The position numbers and the translations under genes are program-made. 64,000 nt of DNA from Reticulascus tulasneorum (Eukaryota; Ascomycota; Sordariomycetes; Glomerellales; Reticulascaceae), in assembly GCA_001557505.1 (NCBI GenBank), contig LSAX01000002.1:4464001-4528000 (forward strand). Direction: 5' to 3'. Under the pieces are notes generated by a model. The model was not told the origin of the DNA, made no database searches, and saw only the letters and a list, made by a program, of their open reading frames with translations. This document shows, piece after piece, positions 42,915 through 55,939 of the stretch; position 1 is the stretch's first letter, and every line of letters begins with the position of its first letter.

Positions 42915-45900
42915 TTACCTCCTCATTCTATCGGCCGCATCTTCTTCCGCCCTATCCAGTGTCGCTTCGGTGCTAGAACTGACAACACTTTCTCTCCGGT
43001 TCCCGTTGACCTTGCTCATCCCTTCAATGCCCAAAGCAACCTCGCCGACACGCCTCAGTACAAGGAATAGTGCTGCCCTGAGATCGGAGCTCAGGTCCTT
43101 GCCGAGGAGCTCCACGACCATCGGGTAAAACTCCTTGACGTTGTTGCCGAATGAGTCCTCCGGGAAGGCTGCATATCCTTCGAGGACATCCACAACCACA
43201 GGTCGCCAGGCAACGATGTTCCTATGCTGACTATCCTCTTCAAGAGCAACGAAGTCTTTAATGATGTCCTTGCACAGCGGCACTAGTGCTTGCTCGATAT
43301 CGCCTCTGGCTTCCGCTCGCTCAGCGCTGTTGTCCGCGTACATGCGGAACAGAATGGCAACGTAGGTTGCCGCGGCTCCACTTTCCTGCTTGAGCAGATT
43401 GGGAGCCTGTTTCATGAAGCCCTCTCGCCAGAGACGCATGCGCAACTCCTTGTTGCTGTTGAAGCGTCTAGCAAATATGTATGATTTTTTCAGTAGCGCC
43501 ATTAAACGGAGAAGTTCGTTTGACGGAATCTGAACATAGACAGTGTCATTGCTGAAAAGCTCATTGACGGTTTCGATCATGAGCAGTTGGAGAACGCAGC
43601 GTGAAATGATGCGATTGAAGTATCGCCTGCGCGCCGCAGTCACAACAACAGGTTGCTGTTGGAGACTCGAAGATGGCTTGTAGTCCTCCAGCGGCGTCTG
43701 CGGCATAGTCGCAGCTGTAGGAGTACGAAGCTCGTCCTCTTCAGGAATGGAAGATGTAGTTGGGGATTCGGCATGTGCCTCATCGCCGTTCGTATCCGTG
43801 CCGTTGATCTTTAGTGACTTTTCGTCCACTGGTGTCTCCGTAGTTGGACTGAGGGATCCGGAGAACTCGAAACCGTTGGGTGGCGGTGACAGGGAGGCCG
43901 TGGAGTTGATGGTCGTGCCAGAAAAGAGCTGGTAAGCAGTGGTCCGCTCGAATAGCTCGCAAAAGGCGCCCACAATCTTAGCCCAATGGCCCGCATTGAA
44001 TTTGGTGACATTTTTGAGAATCAGCTGTTGTAGGCAGTTGCTGCCAATTCGGGAGATGGTATCATTCTCTTGACAGATACAAAGAGCCAGGAGCTCCAGG
44101 AACCTGTCCAACATGTACTCAAGAGCCTCGAAGTAGTGAGTGAACAGAGTGATCATATTGCGAAGCGCTTGGATCATGGTCGTTGAAAGCCACACAGAAA
44201 GCTCTTCATGATTCAAGACATTTGACATTTCTGGCCGGGACCGTAGAACCATGAAGATGGGATAGAGCTGCTGGCGCCAAAGAATGTCCCAAAATTCGGG
44301 CGGAAATTCGCCACCGTACCTCAGAAGAGTATCGAAGAAGTATTCAAGTGCATTTGATCGCACCTCAAGATCTTCTCCGGTCATGAGAACATCATGGAAT
44401 GCGAACAACACGGGGAACCAGTAACCTTCCTCCACCGATGTCTTTGTTTGCTGTCGCTGAAGAGCATCTGGAGACTTGAGGCTTAGCTCGCTGACTGCGG
44501 TCAGATTGTTGCGCTGAGACAAAGGACATTCCGGAGTCTTGAGCATCTTCGGAATGATTGATTTGATCGTATCCAATGCTTGTAGACTCTTCTTTTGAAA
44601 CTTCATATTCTTCGAGAATTCTGTCAAGCAAACGATCAAGTCGGTGAATGCACCTTGTGAGATAACAACACCGAACTTCGTCTTGTAAACCTGGGTGACG
44701 TTCTCGTACGCCAAGTTCACGATGCTCTCGTATGGCTCCCGAGCCGCAACGGTAAACACGCCAAACATAGTTCTCCACCCAGAGCGGATGTTATCTCCTC
44801 TTGCCTGGATCATCTGGATCAGACATCGCAGGACCATATCCTTGACCGTGATGTTGGAAGAGTTTGACAAGACATGCTCGAATGGCTTCAAGAAATCCTT
44901 CTGGAACTTAAACCCAGCAAGTTCCTCGATTTCCATAAATCGCATTGACAGTTGTCGCAACGAGTCAAGGGCAAAGAAGACAATGGCGGTATTGTTATGA
45001 CAGCCAACCTTGTTGAAGTGCTCGCCAAGGACGTCCCAAATGTTGCTCCATTCAAAGCGAACACGGGTCATATTGTAGTATGCGATTTCGACAATCTTCT
45101 GCAAGCTGTAGGTTCGTGGCGAGTCGTTAGATCCCGAGACTTTGATTTCGTCCCAGCTGACTTCCGTTAAGGCCCGAGCAAAGTGTACGATAGCTTCACC
45201 GTTCAGGTTAGCGGTGTTGCTGAATATCCTATCCACGCTTTTGATGACTTCGTCCGACCTGCTCTCGGATGCAATCTCCATAGAGAATCCTTGTGGGCCA
45301 GTCCCGGATCGTGGGCGCGTTTTCCTCCGAGATTGTGTCGACGATCGTGAGTCGCTCGTGTTCTCCCTCTGTGGCGGCATGAATCTGGCCTTGGATACGT
45401 CTGGCACAGCACTCTCGTCGACACCGCCGGAGATGAGCTGCAGCCGATCCAGCTGACTGATGCACATGAGGACATCCTTCCATGATGATCGCAAGACATT
45501 TCCCTCTGTCTGTCCAAGTTCAAGGATGACCTTCAGAGCTTCAAAATTCTTCGCCTGCATATCCTGGGGATTGTTAAGATTGGTTGTATTCTTCAGAGCC
45601 GACATGAAAGCTTCTCGAGGTGTTGAAATATCAAATAGACATGCAATCTTAGTAGCCAGCTTCATGCCCTCGAGACACAATCTGTTCACTTCCAGGTTAT
45701 GTGTTTTCTGCATCTGGTTGGAAAGTGCAGAAAAGTAAGACATCCAAGTGTTGTCGAACATAGGGCCGACATGCCGAAATGATGTCGCAGGAATGAACTT
45801 CACTCCGGCTTTTTGAGCATTCCGCCGCTGATTCTTGAAGAGATTCTTAAATAGCTGTTCAGATCTTAACGAGATCTCCTCCGACTGCTGGTGGTACGCC

Positions 45901-48516
45901 TCTCTTTGCAAATCTCGTCCAACGTTGGAAAAGGCCTGGCCGAGACCTGCTGCAATACCGGTGGAAGCTGGGACGGTGCCTGCGGCAGCCGCGGCATCAC
46001 GCTCGCTCTTGAGGATAATTTCGTTGCCTGCTATTTCATCATAGATGGCAAGAAGGTAATCGTCTGGCAAATTGGCATTGTCGTTGATGCCTCGGTTGTT
46101 TTTGATAAACTCCTCCTTGCTCATTCGCTTCGCGATCTTGCTACTGTGGAGATCCGTATTTAACAAGATGACAGAATACGCCAGCACATAGGCAGTGTCC
46201 GCATTCGCAAACGCATTCGGGTTGCCCATCACGTATCGGTTGGCAAACTTCAGCATGAACCGATCAATCTTTTGGGCTTCTCCGGGCAGTCGGAATGACT
46301 GGAGGAACGTGCGTAGTGCATCAACAAAGCGTTTCTTCGTGAACTCCATATTGTCCACAAAAGCATGCATAGTTTCAATGTTTTTCGGCTCTCCTTCTCC
46401 CAGGTATTCTCCGATCTGAGCTTTGTCCAATCGATCTTCCTGTAGCAGGAAAGTGGCGATGTCCTGGGGTGTGTCGCTAGCAATGAATCCGTGCTGGATA
46501 AGGAGCTTGATGCCTTTCTTAGGTTTGAAGTTGAACTGCTTAATGGCATTTGTTAAGGCCGTCTTCCTCGCCTTGACCTTCTCCAAGTGAGTAGGATCGT
46601 CTTCCAAGACGGGTGTGGAGGGTAGGATGGGAGTATCAAATCGAGATTGACTCTCGCTCGTAGACGGGTCGATTGAAGGTCGCAGATCATCTGAAGTCCT
46701 GTTGTCTCCTTCAAGTTTTATTCCATCACCGTCTGGCCTTACCGAAGCAGACCATTCAACCATGGATCGCAATGACTCCACCAGCGCGTCCAAGGCTACC
46801 CGCTTGATTACATACTCCTTCGGAATCTCTGACTCATGTTCAGCTTGTGGTGCAATTTGTGCGACAGACAACGGTGGAGGTAGGATTGGCCTGATCTGCC
46901 AGTCGCTGCCGGAAGGTATTCTCGAGCTCTTCTCCTCGTATTGCAGTTCCTGGGCAGGAGTAATCGGCACCGCAGCCGTCGAGAACTTGGACAAGTCTTC
47001 TATGATCGTCTGGAAAATATTGTCCACGTTCCTCTCACAATCATAGTTCAAGTACGTTTCTACTATTCCCCTGGAATCTGCGCAAAATCTGTTGAGGATG
47101 GTCACAACGTAGGCCTTCTGTGAAAGTGGAGCTGTCCGCCTTGCCAGCAGAGCCAGATAGATCTCGTTCAGAAACACTGCTATCTCTTGCTGCATAACGA
47201 ATTAGATATCTATATGGATTTTGCCAGACAGAATAAGCACGAACCTTGAATGGAGCCCTCATAAACTTCAGCATTAGCCAAAAGATCTCGCAGCACACGT
47301 CAAACACCCTATCCACGGAGCTGGCGCCATTTCGTGTGATACTGAGACATAGATAGAATTTTATCGCCTGGAGAAAAGTCGTGGGCTCGTTGCTTTTAGA
47401 GTTCTTGATAGTACAGAGAGGCGAAGTGAATACGAGGATGTTGTTGTTGAGTAAAGTATGAATCAGATGGAGAGAAATCAACTTCGATCGCATCGGTTGC
47501 CCTCGAAGATCGTACAACTGGTCGGGGGGAAGAACTTTAGTTGAAAGATTGCAGAATGATCTGAACACCAAGTATGCATCCTTGATGTAAACCTCATCTT
47601 CCGCATCAAGAGCCTCCGGTGCGTCGTCTTGAGTCGGATCAAGGGTGGATTGTTCGGAAATTGACCTCGTGATTCTCTTCATCGGCTTGATTTGCGTGAC
47701 CATTGTGGGGCCATCTCCCATATTGGAGTCATCAAAGCTCTTTCTGTGTTCCAAATCCTTAAGCGTGAGCTTAGTCTTGCCATCTTCCTCGGGCTCCGTC
47801 GCGGCGGTTTCCGACTCGGGTGGAGGAGATTCGTCCCCATAGGCCGTGCTAGAGAACCCATTGACGGATTCAATTTGATCCTCAGCTTGATCAAATGTGA
47901 CGTTGCTTGAACTGTTTTTCAACGGCGACAAGTTTTGCCTGGCTTCCTTCATATGCAAGCGGGTCTTAACTCGCTCGAATACGGTGCCGACCATCTGCGT
48001 CAAAGTCCCTTGCGCCATCTGTTGGTTCGCCGTACTTCTGGAGAGAAGAAACACATTATAGACCTGTCGTACAGCCTTCAACAGACCAGCGCCATGCACC
48101 ACGATCTTGTCGTTCAGCACCGCAGCCAGCAGTGACTTGACAATCTGGAGTTGGATCTCGACAGGGGTAGTTTCGCCTTGGAAGCAGTCGCATATTGTAT
48201 CTATTGCTCGCTCTATCAGCGGCGCTTGCTCGGTGGCATCTGATTGACCGTCTGGGTTGGTTAAGACGGAGAAGTAGGAGTAAGAGATCAGTTTGCCGAT
48301 GAGGTCGAGGGCTGACGTTGTCAGCTGGACACTCCCGGTCTTGGTAGCCAGCTGCAAAGGGGCAAAGACGATTTCGGGATCCGGTAGATTCGGCTCGCTT
48401 TCTTTGACGGTTTTGAGGGCTTTTTGCAGGAGCTCGGACAGCTGCTTGTTCCTCTGCGCGTCCTTGGATGCCGCAATGGCGTCCAAGGAGGAGACCACGA
48501 ATTTGAGGGAGCTCAT
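42915..48516 (-). CDS. SEC7: Arf guanine-nucleotide exchange factor Sec7
   Basis: Two minus-strand exons, 48516-47245 and 47189-42915, are joined over a 55-bp intron to give 1848 residues, the usual size of Sec7/BIG proteins. The intron sits inside the conserved FMRAPFK / QEIAVFLNEIYLALL block. The order is: DCB domain at the N-terminus, an acidic linker, the HUS domain around the intron (with NYDCERNVDNIF), then the Sec7 domain at about 640-830. Its catalytic loop GEYLGEGEP contains the glutamate finger, and ANADTAYVLAYSVILLNTDLHSS is the second Sec7 motif. Four HDS-type helical regions follow, and the tail is short and charged. It activates Arf1 at the trans-Golgi for vesicle formation. It is divergent to LAT1. 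Confidence 0.96.
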
Positions 48517-49427
48517 GACGGAGCACTGAGAAAGCTAAGTGCCATTCGTGAGGAGAGGACTATAAGGAGAGATTCGAATCGATCATCGAAATTAAAAAGT
48601 CCAAACTAGCGTAAATCGTAAGCACTTGTTACGCCGGACGCGAAAACATTTGCGTCGCGCTCTTCATACACTTTATGGACTTCGGTGGCAGCTGAAGGGA
48701 CGAAGTGGACAGCATCCCAAATTTCTTTGAAGCTGGCCTCGACCCTGGCTCCAGCGGCCGCGGCCTAGGTAGCCGCCACGTTAAGTTAATGGTAGGCTGC
48801 CGGGAATAAGACCACACTTTGGCCTGAGGCACGAACCGTCCCTTCGCGGCTGCGCTTACTGTGCAGTTCTCACGTTCGCCTAAGCAGCCAATCAGTAGCC
48901 CCGTGTGAAATCGGGTTCACGTTAATCTGTAGAACAAGTACATTATATTGTGCTTGAGCAAAGCAGGGAGAAGGATGGGTATTCGGATATTAAAGTTAAC
49001 TCGAATGAATCTCAGAAGAAGCATTTTTAGTCTAAGATTCAGACTATTCTTTATTTATTTTCGCTTTGTGTACGGTATCCCAATGCTGCAGCTCTCGTCG
49101 TCAGATACTGGATGTTCCTGGTTACCCAGCGCTGCAATTTGTAGAGAGCGCTAAGTCCTAAAACGGATTAGCGCCTACAGCTCCATCCAGCGACGGAGCT
49201 CAACGCAAAAAACTCCCCCCATGAAAGATTCCCATCATCTTGAGGTTCATCTTCAAAATAATCCCGCGTCGAGTCGACGTCCTTCCCTCCTCATCAATTC
49301 GTCCCCAATCGTTCTTTGGTCAATTGTTCGAGTCCGAGATACCAATCTCCCGGGATACAGCTCTTTGCCCGAGCCGCTCTTTCTCCTCTTCTCTAGGTGC
49401 TCCGACCGACGAAACCTGTCCGCCACG
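48517..49427. promoter_or_regulatory. Shared divergent promoter SEC7 / LAT1
   Basis: 911 bp between start codons with no other gene seen. The LAT1 frame is open upstream of its ATG from 49221, but that part is not needed and would bury the mitochondrial presequence. Confidence 0.5.
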
Positions 49428-50853
49428 ATGATCACCGCGGTGCTCCGAAGGCGTGCCCTTCCAACCAACTTCCTCAGAACCGGCTTGTCTACACAGTTGA
49501 TAAGATGCTATGCCTCTTTTCCATCTCATCAGGTCATCAGGATGCCCGCCCTGTCCCCCACCATGACTGCGGGAAATATCGGACAATGGCAGAAGAAGCC
49601 GGGTGATTCCGTCGCGCCTGGCGATGTTTTGGTCGAGATTGAGACTGACAAAGCCCAAATGGACTTCGAGTTTCAAGAGGAAGGAATTATCGCAAAGATT
49701 CTGAAAGACTCGGGTGCTAAGGATGTTGCTGTTGGTAGCGTATGTTGCTCTATGTGCTGTCCCGGTCCTCCCCAAACTAACGCTTCCAAAGCCAATTGCG
49801 GTCCTAGTAGACGAGGGAACCGATCTCAAAGCCTTCGACAGCTTCTCGGCCGACGATGCTGGCGGCGATGCAGCTAAGCCTGCGCCCAAGAAGGAGGAGT
49901 CCTCCAAGTCGGACTCCGAATCGTCCTCCGCCCCTACCCCAGCACCTGAACCAGAAGACTCCGGCCCGTCGGAGGGGAAGCTGGAGACTGCACTCGACAG
50001 GGAACCCAATATCTCAGCGCCGGCCAAGCGACTGGCGATAGACAAGGGCATCAAGATTAGCGGGCTCAAGGGAACTGGTCCGGGAGGCAAGATCACCGAG
50101 GAGGATGTGAAGAAGGCGAGCTCCTCCCCAGCTGCAGCAACAGCTGGCGCCGCGTATGAAGACATTCCAATTAGTGGCATGCGCAAGACAATTGCCAACC
50201 GCCTACTCGAATCGACAACAACCAACCCCCATTTCTTTGTGACCAGCAACGTATCCGTTTCAAAGCTGCTCAAACTTCGCCAAGCTCTCAATGCCTCTGC
50301 CGACGGCAAGTACAAGCTTTCTGTCAATGACTTCCTTATCAAGGCCATAGCCGTTGCAAGCAAAAAGGTGCCTCAGGTCAACTCTAGCTGGCGCGGGGAT
50401 GTCATCCGTCAACACTCATCCGTCGATGTTTCCGTCGCTGTCTCTACACCTGCCGGTCTGATTACCCCAATTGTCACCGCTGTCGAGACACGTGGTCTGG
50501 AGTCAATTTCGTCCAAGGTCAAAGAACTCGCCAAGCTTGCGCGTGACAACAAGCTGAAGCCAGAGCAATACCAGGGTGGCACCGTGTCCATCTCCAACAT
50601 GGGCATGAACGCAGCTGTTGACCACTTTACCGCCGTCATCAACCCCCCGCAGGCCGCTATTCTAGCTGTCGGTACGACCAAGAAGGTTGCCCTCCCAGCC
50701 TTGAACGAGGATGGCACGGCCGGCATCGAATGGGATGACCAAATCTCCGTGACAGCCAGCTTCGACCACAAGGTCGTGGATGGCGCCATTGGTGCGGAGT
50801 GGATCCGTGAACTGAAGAAGGTCCTCGAGAACCCATTGGAGTTGCTCCTGTAA
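49428..50853 (+). CDS. LAT1: Dihydrolipoamide acetyltransferase, E2 of pyruvate dehydrogenase
   Basis: Two exons, 49428-49739 and 49792-50853, are joined in frame over a 52-bp intron for 457 residues. The first 30 residues are a mitochondrial presequence rich in Arg and Leu ([20 protein letters not shown]). The lipoyl domain spans about 35-110, with the modified lysine K75 in [11 protein letters not shown] Pro/Ala/Ser/Glu linker leads to the E3-binding domain ([28 protein letters not shown]). The catalytic domain ends with the HxxxDG signature H430-K-V-V-D434-G. It transfers acetyl groups from lipoyl lysine to CoA in the mitochondrial matrix. An antisense frame over this gene is a composition shadow. 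Confidence 0.96.
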
Positions 50854-51539
50854 GGTAGCGTCCTGGTGCAAGAGAGTAAAGATGGTTTGGGGCTTGTCCG
50901 AAGAGACATTGAAGACTGTTTGGCAACGCATCCAAGTCTAGTAGACTGAGGGGTGGGGGCTTTGGATTGATCGGGGAATACTCGACTTGAAGACGAACCC
51001 GTACTACACCTACAACCCGTGTACAATGATCTTCTGACTAATGCTGCATCCGGGGTGCGGAAGAGGTTTCTGTCGTGTACAATGATTTGCTTTTTTTCTT
51101 TACCTAGAATACAGGCGGTTACCGATTGATCCAAATCATTTCCAACTGGCTACACTCCTGGTCGTCGGTGAATTTAGCCCTTGCCAATGACCAGTGTCGC
51201 TTACAGTTTGGTCTCGCAACCGCACGCCCTGTTGTATTTCAGATTGGATATCACAACAGGACGAGGGCACTGATTTGAGCAGCCAACGGATTTCTAGAAT
51301 CCAAATATATTGCTTGATAGCATGTTGCCCTGTTTGAGTCTATGCTTGGTGAGCTATGCATCCAACACCACCAATCCCTGTGCCCTCTATCTGTATGCAG
51401 ACCCGTACCATGCGTTTCTTTAAGGACTTTCACTTTGCCCAGTCTCTAGTTCCCGATCGATGTCGTCGTTCTCAAAGGCCAGCCCGTCACCGGCCAGTCC
51501 ATACCATTGAGTCCCACGGTCTCAAGCATCCTCTCTCCT
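50854..51539. other. Convergent intergenic region LAT1 / MFS
   Basis: 3' regions of both genes. Nothing else seen. Confidence 0.55.
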
Positions 51540-52919
51540 TCAAACTTTCCCAAAAACACCTTGCGGGGTTAGGCTCTTCGCACCTAGAATTCCAACAGCG
51601 CCAGCCATACACATGACTCCACTGAAAATAGACACCTGATCGAAGCTTTCGTACTTTCGAATGAGTACTCCACAGATAGGTGGACCGATTAAAGTTGCTA
51701 TGGATGCCAATCCGGTTCCCATGCCAATATATGTCCCCAAATCCTGAGGGTTCTTGGGACACAAAGTCAAGACAACCATCGAACCAGAGATTATGGCGCC
51801 GGAGCAGAAGCCGAAGAAAACAGCATAAACAATGATGCCTGCCGTTGACTCTGCTTTCGGCCAGCACAGAACCAGGATCGCTGTGGTGACGGTAGCAGCA
51901 AGGAAAGCGTTAGTTTGTCCAAGCTTGTCCCCCATGATACCGGGCAGGATTCTTCCAAAGATGGATGCCCCGTTGATCACTGCAATAAGGTACGAAGCCA
52001 GGACTTCCTGCATCCCATGGGATACTCCGTAAGTAGGGAGGTAGAACAGAGGCGTGAACATACCCATGAAGGCAAAGAAAGACGCAACAATTAATGCGAC
52101 GTACATTTTGTTCTTAAACGCTCTCGGGAGGAAGAAGCTAGTCTTTCGTGGTGGGAACCTCGCCTTCACGAAAATGGCGCCAATCACCAGGGGCGGAATC
52201 ATGATGAAGCCCGCGATTCTGACCGCCCAACCAAACCCGATATTGCTGTCGTTGAGAAGTTTTGATAGAATAACCGGAAAGACGATGGCCCCGACAGACG
52301 ACCCGGTCATACTAGCCCCAATAGCGATGCCGCGCTTCTTTCGAAAGTATTGGGGTGTTGCGGAGACGGCCGGCCACATTAGAGAACCACTGGCTAACCC
52401 GTGAAGAACACCCTGAGCAAGCATAAACTGCCAGTACGACTTGCAGATGCTAGTCATCATGATTGCGAAGACGTAAGCAAATGCCGCGGGACGGATGATC
52501 TGTGTTATGTTAGCATGGGCTCTAGTATGCTTTAGAGTTAAGCAACGTACCCAGGCACCATACCGATCAAACAGTGGACCGCCGACAGCTGCAGATGCAA
52601 ATGTGAGGTATGCCTGCAGTGACCCAATCCATGCAATATCATCTGGGCTTTTGTTTGGCAGTAGATTGATTGTGTAATAGGCTTGGAACACCCCATATGT
52701 GTTGATGTATCCCGAAGTACAGAACAGGATGCAACCTGTGCCGACAGCAACCATCCACGCCTCGAAGCCACCCTCGGGGAAGTCGTACTGTTCGAGAGCA
52801 TTATCTTGGGCCACCTCCCCTTGGACAATCTTGTGGTCTCCATCCTGACTAGACTTTTCAAGGTCAGAGAGTTTATCATCCGCAGACTGGGCCGTTTTAT
52901 CTTGGTGAAAGGCAGACAT
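51540..52919 (-). CDS. MFS transporter of the monocarboxylate (MCT/SLC16-like) family
   Basis: Two minus-strand exons, 52919-52551 and 52499-51540, give 442 residues. A 51-bp intron (GTACGT...ACACAG) lies in the open frame; its removal restores GPLFDRYGAW followed by IIRPAAFAYVFAIM. I start at MSAFHQDK because the open frame above it begins only with TTG. After a charged N-terminus the MCT signature region is PEGGFEAWMVAVGTGCILF. About 12 membrane helices follow, with GSLQAYLTFASAAVGGPLFDR and the conserved QGVLHGLASGSLMWPAV. It probably imports a carboxylate or exports a metabolite at the plasma membrane. It is divergent to the Zn2Cys6 gene. Confidence 0.9.
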   Translation of the reverse strand: MSAFHQDKTAQSADDKLSDLEKSSQDGDHKIVQGEVAQDNALEQYDFPEGGFEAWMVAVGTGCILFCTSGYINTYGVFQAYYTINLLPNKSPDDIAWIGSLQAYLTFASAAVGGPLFDRYGAWVRCLTLKHTRAHANITQIIRPAAFAYVFAIMMTSICKSYWQFMLAQGVLHGLASGSLMWPAVSATPQYFRKKRGIAIGASMTGSSVGAIVFPVILSKLLNDSNIGFGWAVRIAGFIMIPPLVIGAIFVKARFPPRKTSFFLPRAFKNKMYVALIVASFFAFMGMFTPLFYLPTYGVSHGMQEVLASYLIAVINGASIFGRILPGIMGDKLGQTNAFLAATVTTAILVLCWPKAESTAGIIVYAVFFGFCSGAIISGSMVVLTLCPKNPQDLGTYIGMGTGLASIATLIGPPICGVLIRKYESFDQVSIFSGVMCMAGAVGILGAKSLTPQGVFGKV

Positions 52920-53043
52920 TGCAAACGAGGACAAGATTCGAAAGTTGAAGTGGCAAGTGACGATTTTGTTCCTTCAGTGCAGCAGTTTTTTTGCACAGCC
53001 AATGTCTACGCATCCCACATTAGATCACGTAACAGCGCGAACT

Positions 53044-53050
53044 TATATAG
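53044..53050 (-). promoter_or_regulatory. TATA box of the MFS gene
   Basis: Read on the minus strand, CTATATAAGT lies about 125 bp before the MFS start codon. It is about 15 bp from the CGG palindrome on the upstream side. Confidence 0.55.
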
Positions 53051-53064
53051 ATAGTGTACAACAT

Positions 53065-53077
53065 CTCGGAATCCGAG
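53065..53077. promoter_or_regulatory. CGG-N3-CCG palindrome, candidate Zn2Cys6 operator
   Basis: CTCGGAATCCGAG is a perfect 13-bp palindrome holding inverted CGG half-sites three bases apart. It sits in the 590-bp promoter shared by the transporter and a Zn2Cys6 regulator. A second inverted pair CGGGG...CCCCG lies at 53295-53314. Confidence 0.55.
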
Positions 53078-53509
53078 CAACGCGGCTCAGCCAGACTTTT
53101 CATTGTCTTGCCGCCACTAATACTACTTCATCAGGGCTCACTGTGGTCGCTCCTGTTTTCGGCATATTCTCATGCGAGATATCGGTCGTCGGTCTATTGA
53201 ACTTTGGCCAATCGCGTTTAACCAGAGCTCGGTGAAAGGCGGGCGGGACAGACCATTTGCGCACTCTCACCACCACCTTTAAAGTTTCGATCCTCGGGGA
53301 TAAAACGAACCCCGTCAATGGACTTCGCACAATTCAACACCTAATCTAATCGAAAGATCTGATAATCTCGCATGACCCAGAGACGCATCCTTTTGTATCA
53401 TTGCGCAAGCGCGGAGCTTGTGGGGTTTCCAATTCTCACTTAAAGCCAACTGGCCCTCCGCAAAACAGCGAGATCCGGACCTAGGCACTGGTCATTCCTC
53501 AACTTCAAA

Positions 53510-55939
53510 ATGACCGAGACCGAGACCCCAGGAATGCTGCCCCAGCCGCCCGAGAAGAAGAGACGACGTCCAGCATTGGCCTGTGAGCAGTGCCGACGTC
53601 GAAAAGTCCGATGTGACAGGAACCTACCATGCATCACCTGCATTCGATCCAAGAACTTGCTGTGCACCTATGCCCCCCAACCTCATGCAGACACCTCTGT
53701 GGGGCTAGAAACACCACTCCCGGCACCAACCTCACTTGGTACGGGACGCTCTATTCGGTCTATAAACTCACGTGTTGCTCTCAAGTCGGGTACTCCCTTT
53801 GCATCACCACTTTCGGCTGGACCGTGGCATTCTTCATCTGCTCTCAGCAGCATTGGCTCATTCAGAAGTACAGAGTCGGTATCAACGCCCGAAAGCCTGA
53901 GTTCATCATCGACTGTAAATTCTCTTATTGAAAGAGTCAAGCATCTAGAGCAGCAGTTGTCTGAGGTGCGTGGGCATCAGGGGGCATCCGAAAAAGATGA
54001 TTCATCATTACGGAGGGAGGCGAGGGCTGGCACTTCACTTCCTGTTCGTGGAACTGTAAGCAAAACTAGGTTTTTCGGACAGAGCCACTGGATGAACGGT
54101 TGTGACATGGTATACTGATGTTTCCATCTCACACAAGATATGATGACTGACCATGGTAGCACTCCCAACTGGTTAGCATCGTCGAAAAGATTGAAACTGA
54201 GAAAAGTTCAACGCTATATCGTGAGTTGCAGAAATGCAAGAACTTGGGAAGGGCCATCAAGGCGCGTCGTACACCGACGTTCAACTTCTCCAGTTCCAGT
54301 ATTGGCAAGCACGTGCCCGCAAGACAAGTCGCCGACGAACTGATCTACGCTTACCTACGCACATTCGAGACTGTTTACAGAATTTTGCATGTCCCAGGCT
54401 TCATGTTAGAATACGAAAGATACTGGCAAGACCCAAATGGAGCCGCCGAGCCGTTCGTGGTACTCATGCAACTGTGCATGGCCCTTGGCAGCACCTTCTA
54501 CGATGACAAATGTTCTTTACGCCCTGCTGCCACCCAATGGCTATACGAAGCCCAATTTTGGCAATTACTGCCATGTGAGAAATCGAAGATGACGATCACT
54601 GGCCTTCAAATTTTATGTCTTCTACACCAGACAAAGCATGCGGTCAACATTGGCTCCGACCTGACATGGATAGGAGCCGGCAGTCTTCTGCGAACAGCGA
54701 TGCACATGGGTCTACACAGAGACCCGGGTCACTTGAGTAAGATGTCTGTATACCGTGCTGAGATGCGCCGCCGAATATGGACCACAATCTTGGAAATAGT
54801 TCTTCAATCCAGCATTGACTCAGGCGGCCCACCACTCATCTCAATGGATGATTTCGATACCGAGCCACCAGCCAATTTGGATGACATCCAGCTGGTCGAA
54901 GACAGAGAGTCTACTTTCCCCATTCCCAAACATTTGGAAACATTTACGCAGACGTCTGTGCAGCTCGCTCTGTTCAAAACATTCCCAACTCGCCTCGCAG
55001 TAGCCAAACATGTCAATGAGTTCCGGTCCGATACATCCTACGATGAAACGCTTCAGTTGAACACGGAACTTGCGGGTGCTTATCGAGTGATGCATAAACA
55101 GTTGAAATCTTATCAAAAAGATAACCAGGATGGTACAGGCATGTCAAGCTTTCAGCTTCATTACGTTGAACTCATGACGTACCGATTTTTCATCACGCTC
55201 CACCATCCCATCCTCCCTCGCGCTTTGCAAAACCCAATATACTATTTCTCGCGAAAGATCTGCATGGACACGTCTCTACGTATCTGCAAGATGGCATTCG
55301 CCAGATCCCCGCTTCTGAAACCCCCACCGTCACCTGATGATACAGACTTTTTTCGACTCATCACAGGTGCTGCAGGAAGCGTCCGTTCGATAATCATCCA
55401 AGCAGGAATGAATGTAGGCTTTGAGCTTGTCACCCAGAAGGAAGAAGAGCGCATATCCCACACTTTGTCACCTACTGCAGGTGGTAACGAATTGAGAACG
55501 ATTCTCCAAGCCTCGACAGATTGGACCGCAAGGCGAATCCGCGCGGGGGAGACGAATATCAAGGGCCATGCGTTCATGTCATGTCTACTCGTTCATATTG
55601 ATGCAGTGGAGGCAGGCTACGATGACCAGAGTTTACAGACCGCAATGCTCGAACGTGCGGAGAGTAATGTCGAGGAATGCTACGTCATGCTGAAGGAACT
55701 GGCGGGTGATGAAATCACATTAGAGCACCAGGAACCGGATCTACAGGATTTAGACGCTGGCTTTGGAGACGAAACCAACATGTTGGATGACTGGGAATGG
55801 AATGACATGGTAAGTGGTGAATGTTCTTGAAACGACGGTGTTTTTGGTTGAGCTGACATATTTCCCACTCCCCCAGGCAGCCAACCAAGGGTTCAGCACG
55901 AACTTTAACTTCAACAACATTGACATGCTACTTGGTTGA
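53510..55939 (+). CDS. Zn2Cys6 fungal transcription factor
   Basis: Three exons, 53510-54109, 54160-55809 and 55877-55939, give 770 residues. The zinc cluster is at residues about 25-52: CEQCRRRKVRC then CITC and C, spacing C-x2-C-x6-C-x5-C-x2-C-x7-C. A basic KKRRR precedes it. A short coiled coil follows (LIERVKHLEQQLSEV). The middle-homology domain (fungal_trans) is clear at about 275-480: DELIYAYLRTFETVYRILHVP, WIGAGSLLRTAMHMGLHRDP and RAEMRRRIWTTILE. The last exon encodes an acidic/hydrophobic tail (FNNIDMLLG), a plausible activation motif. It acts in the nucleus. The head-to-head transporter is its most likely target. Confidence 0.9.

Noticed and set aside
49320..50363. 347-codon minus-strand open frame opposite LAT1
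   Set aside because: It is antisense to a clear E2 gene, is serine/alanine-rich without domains, and reflects codon bias of the real gene.
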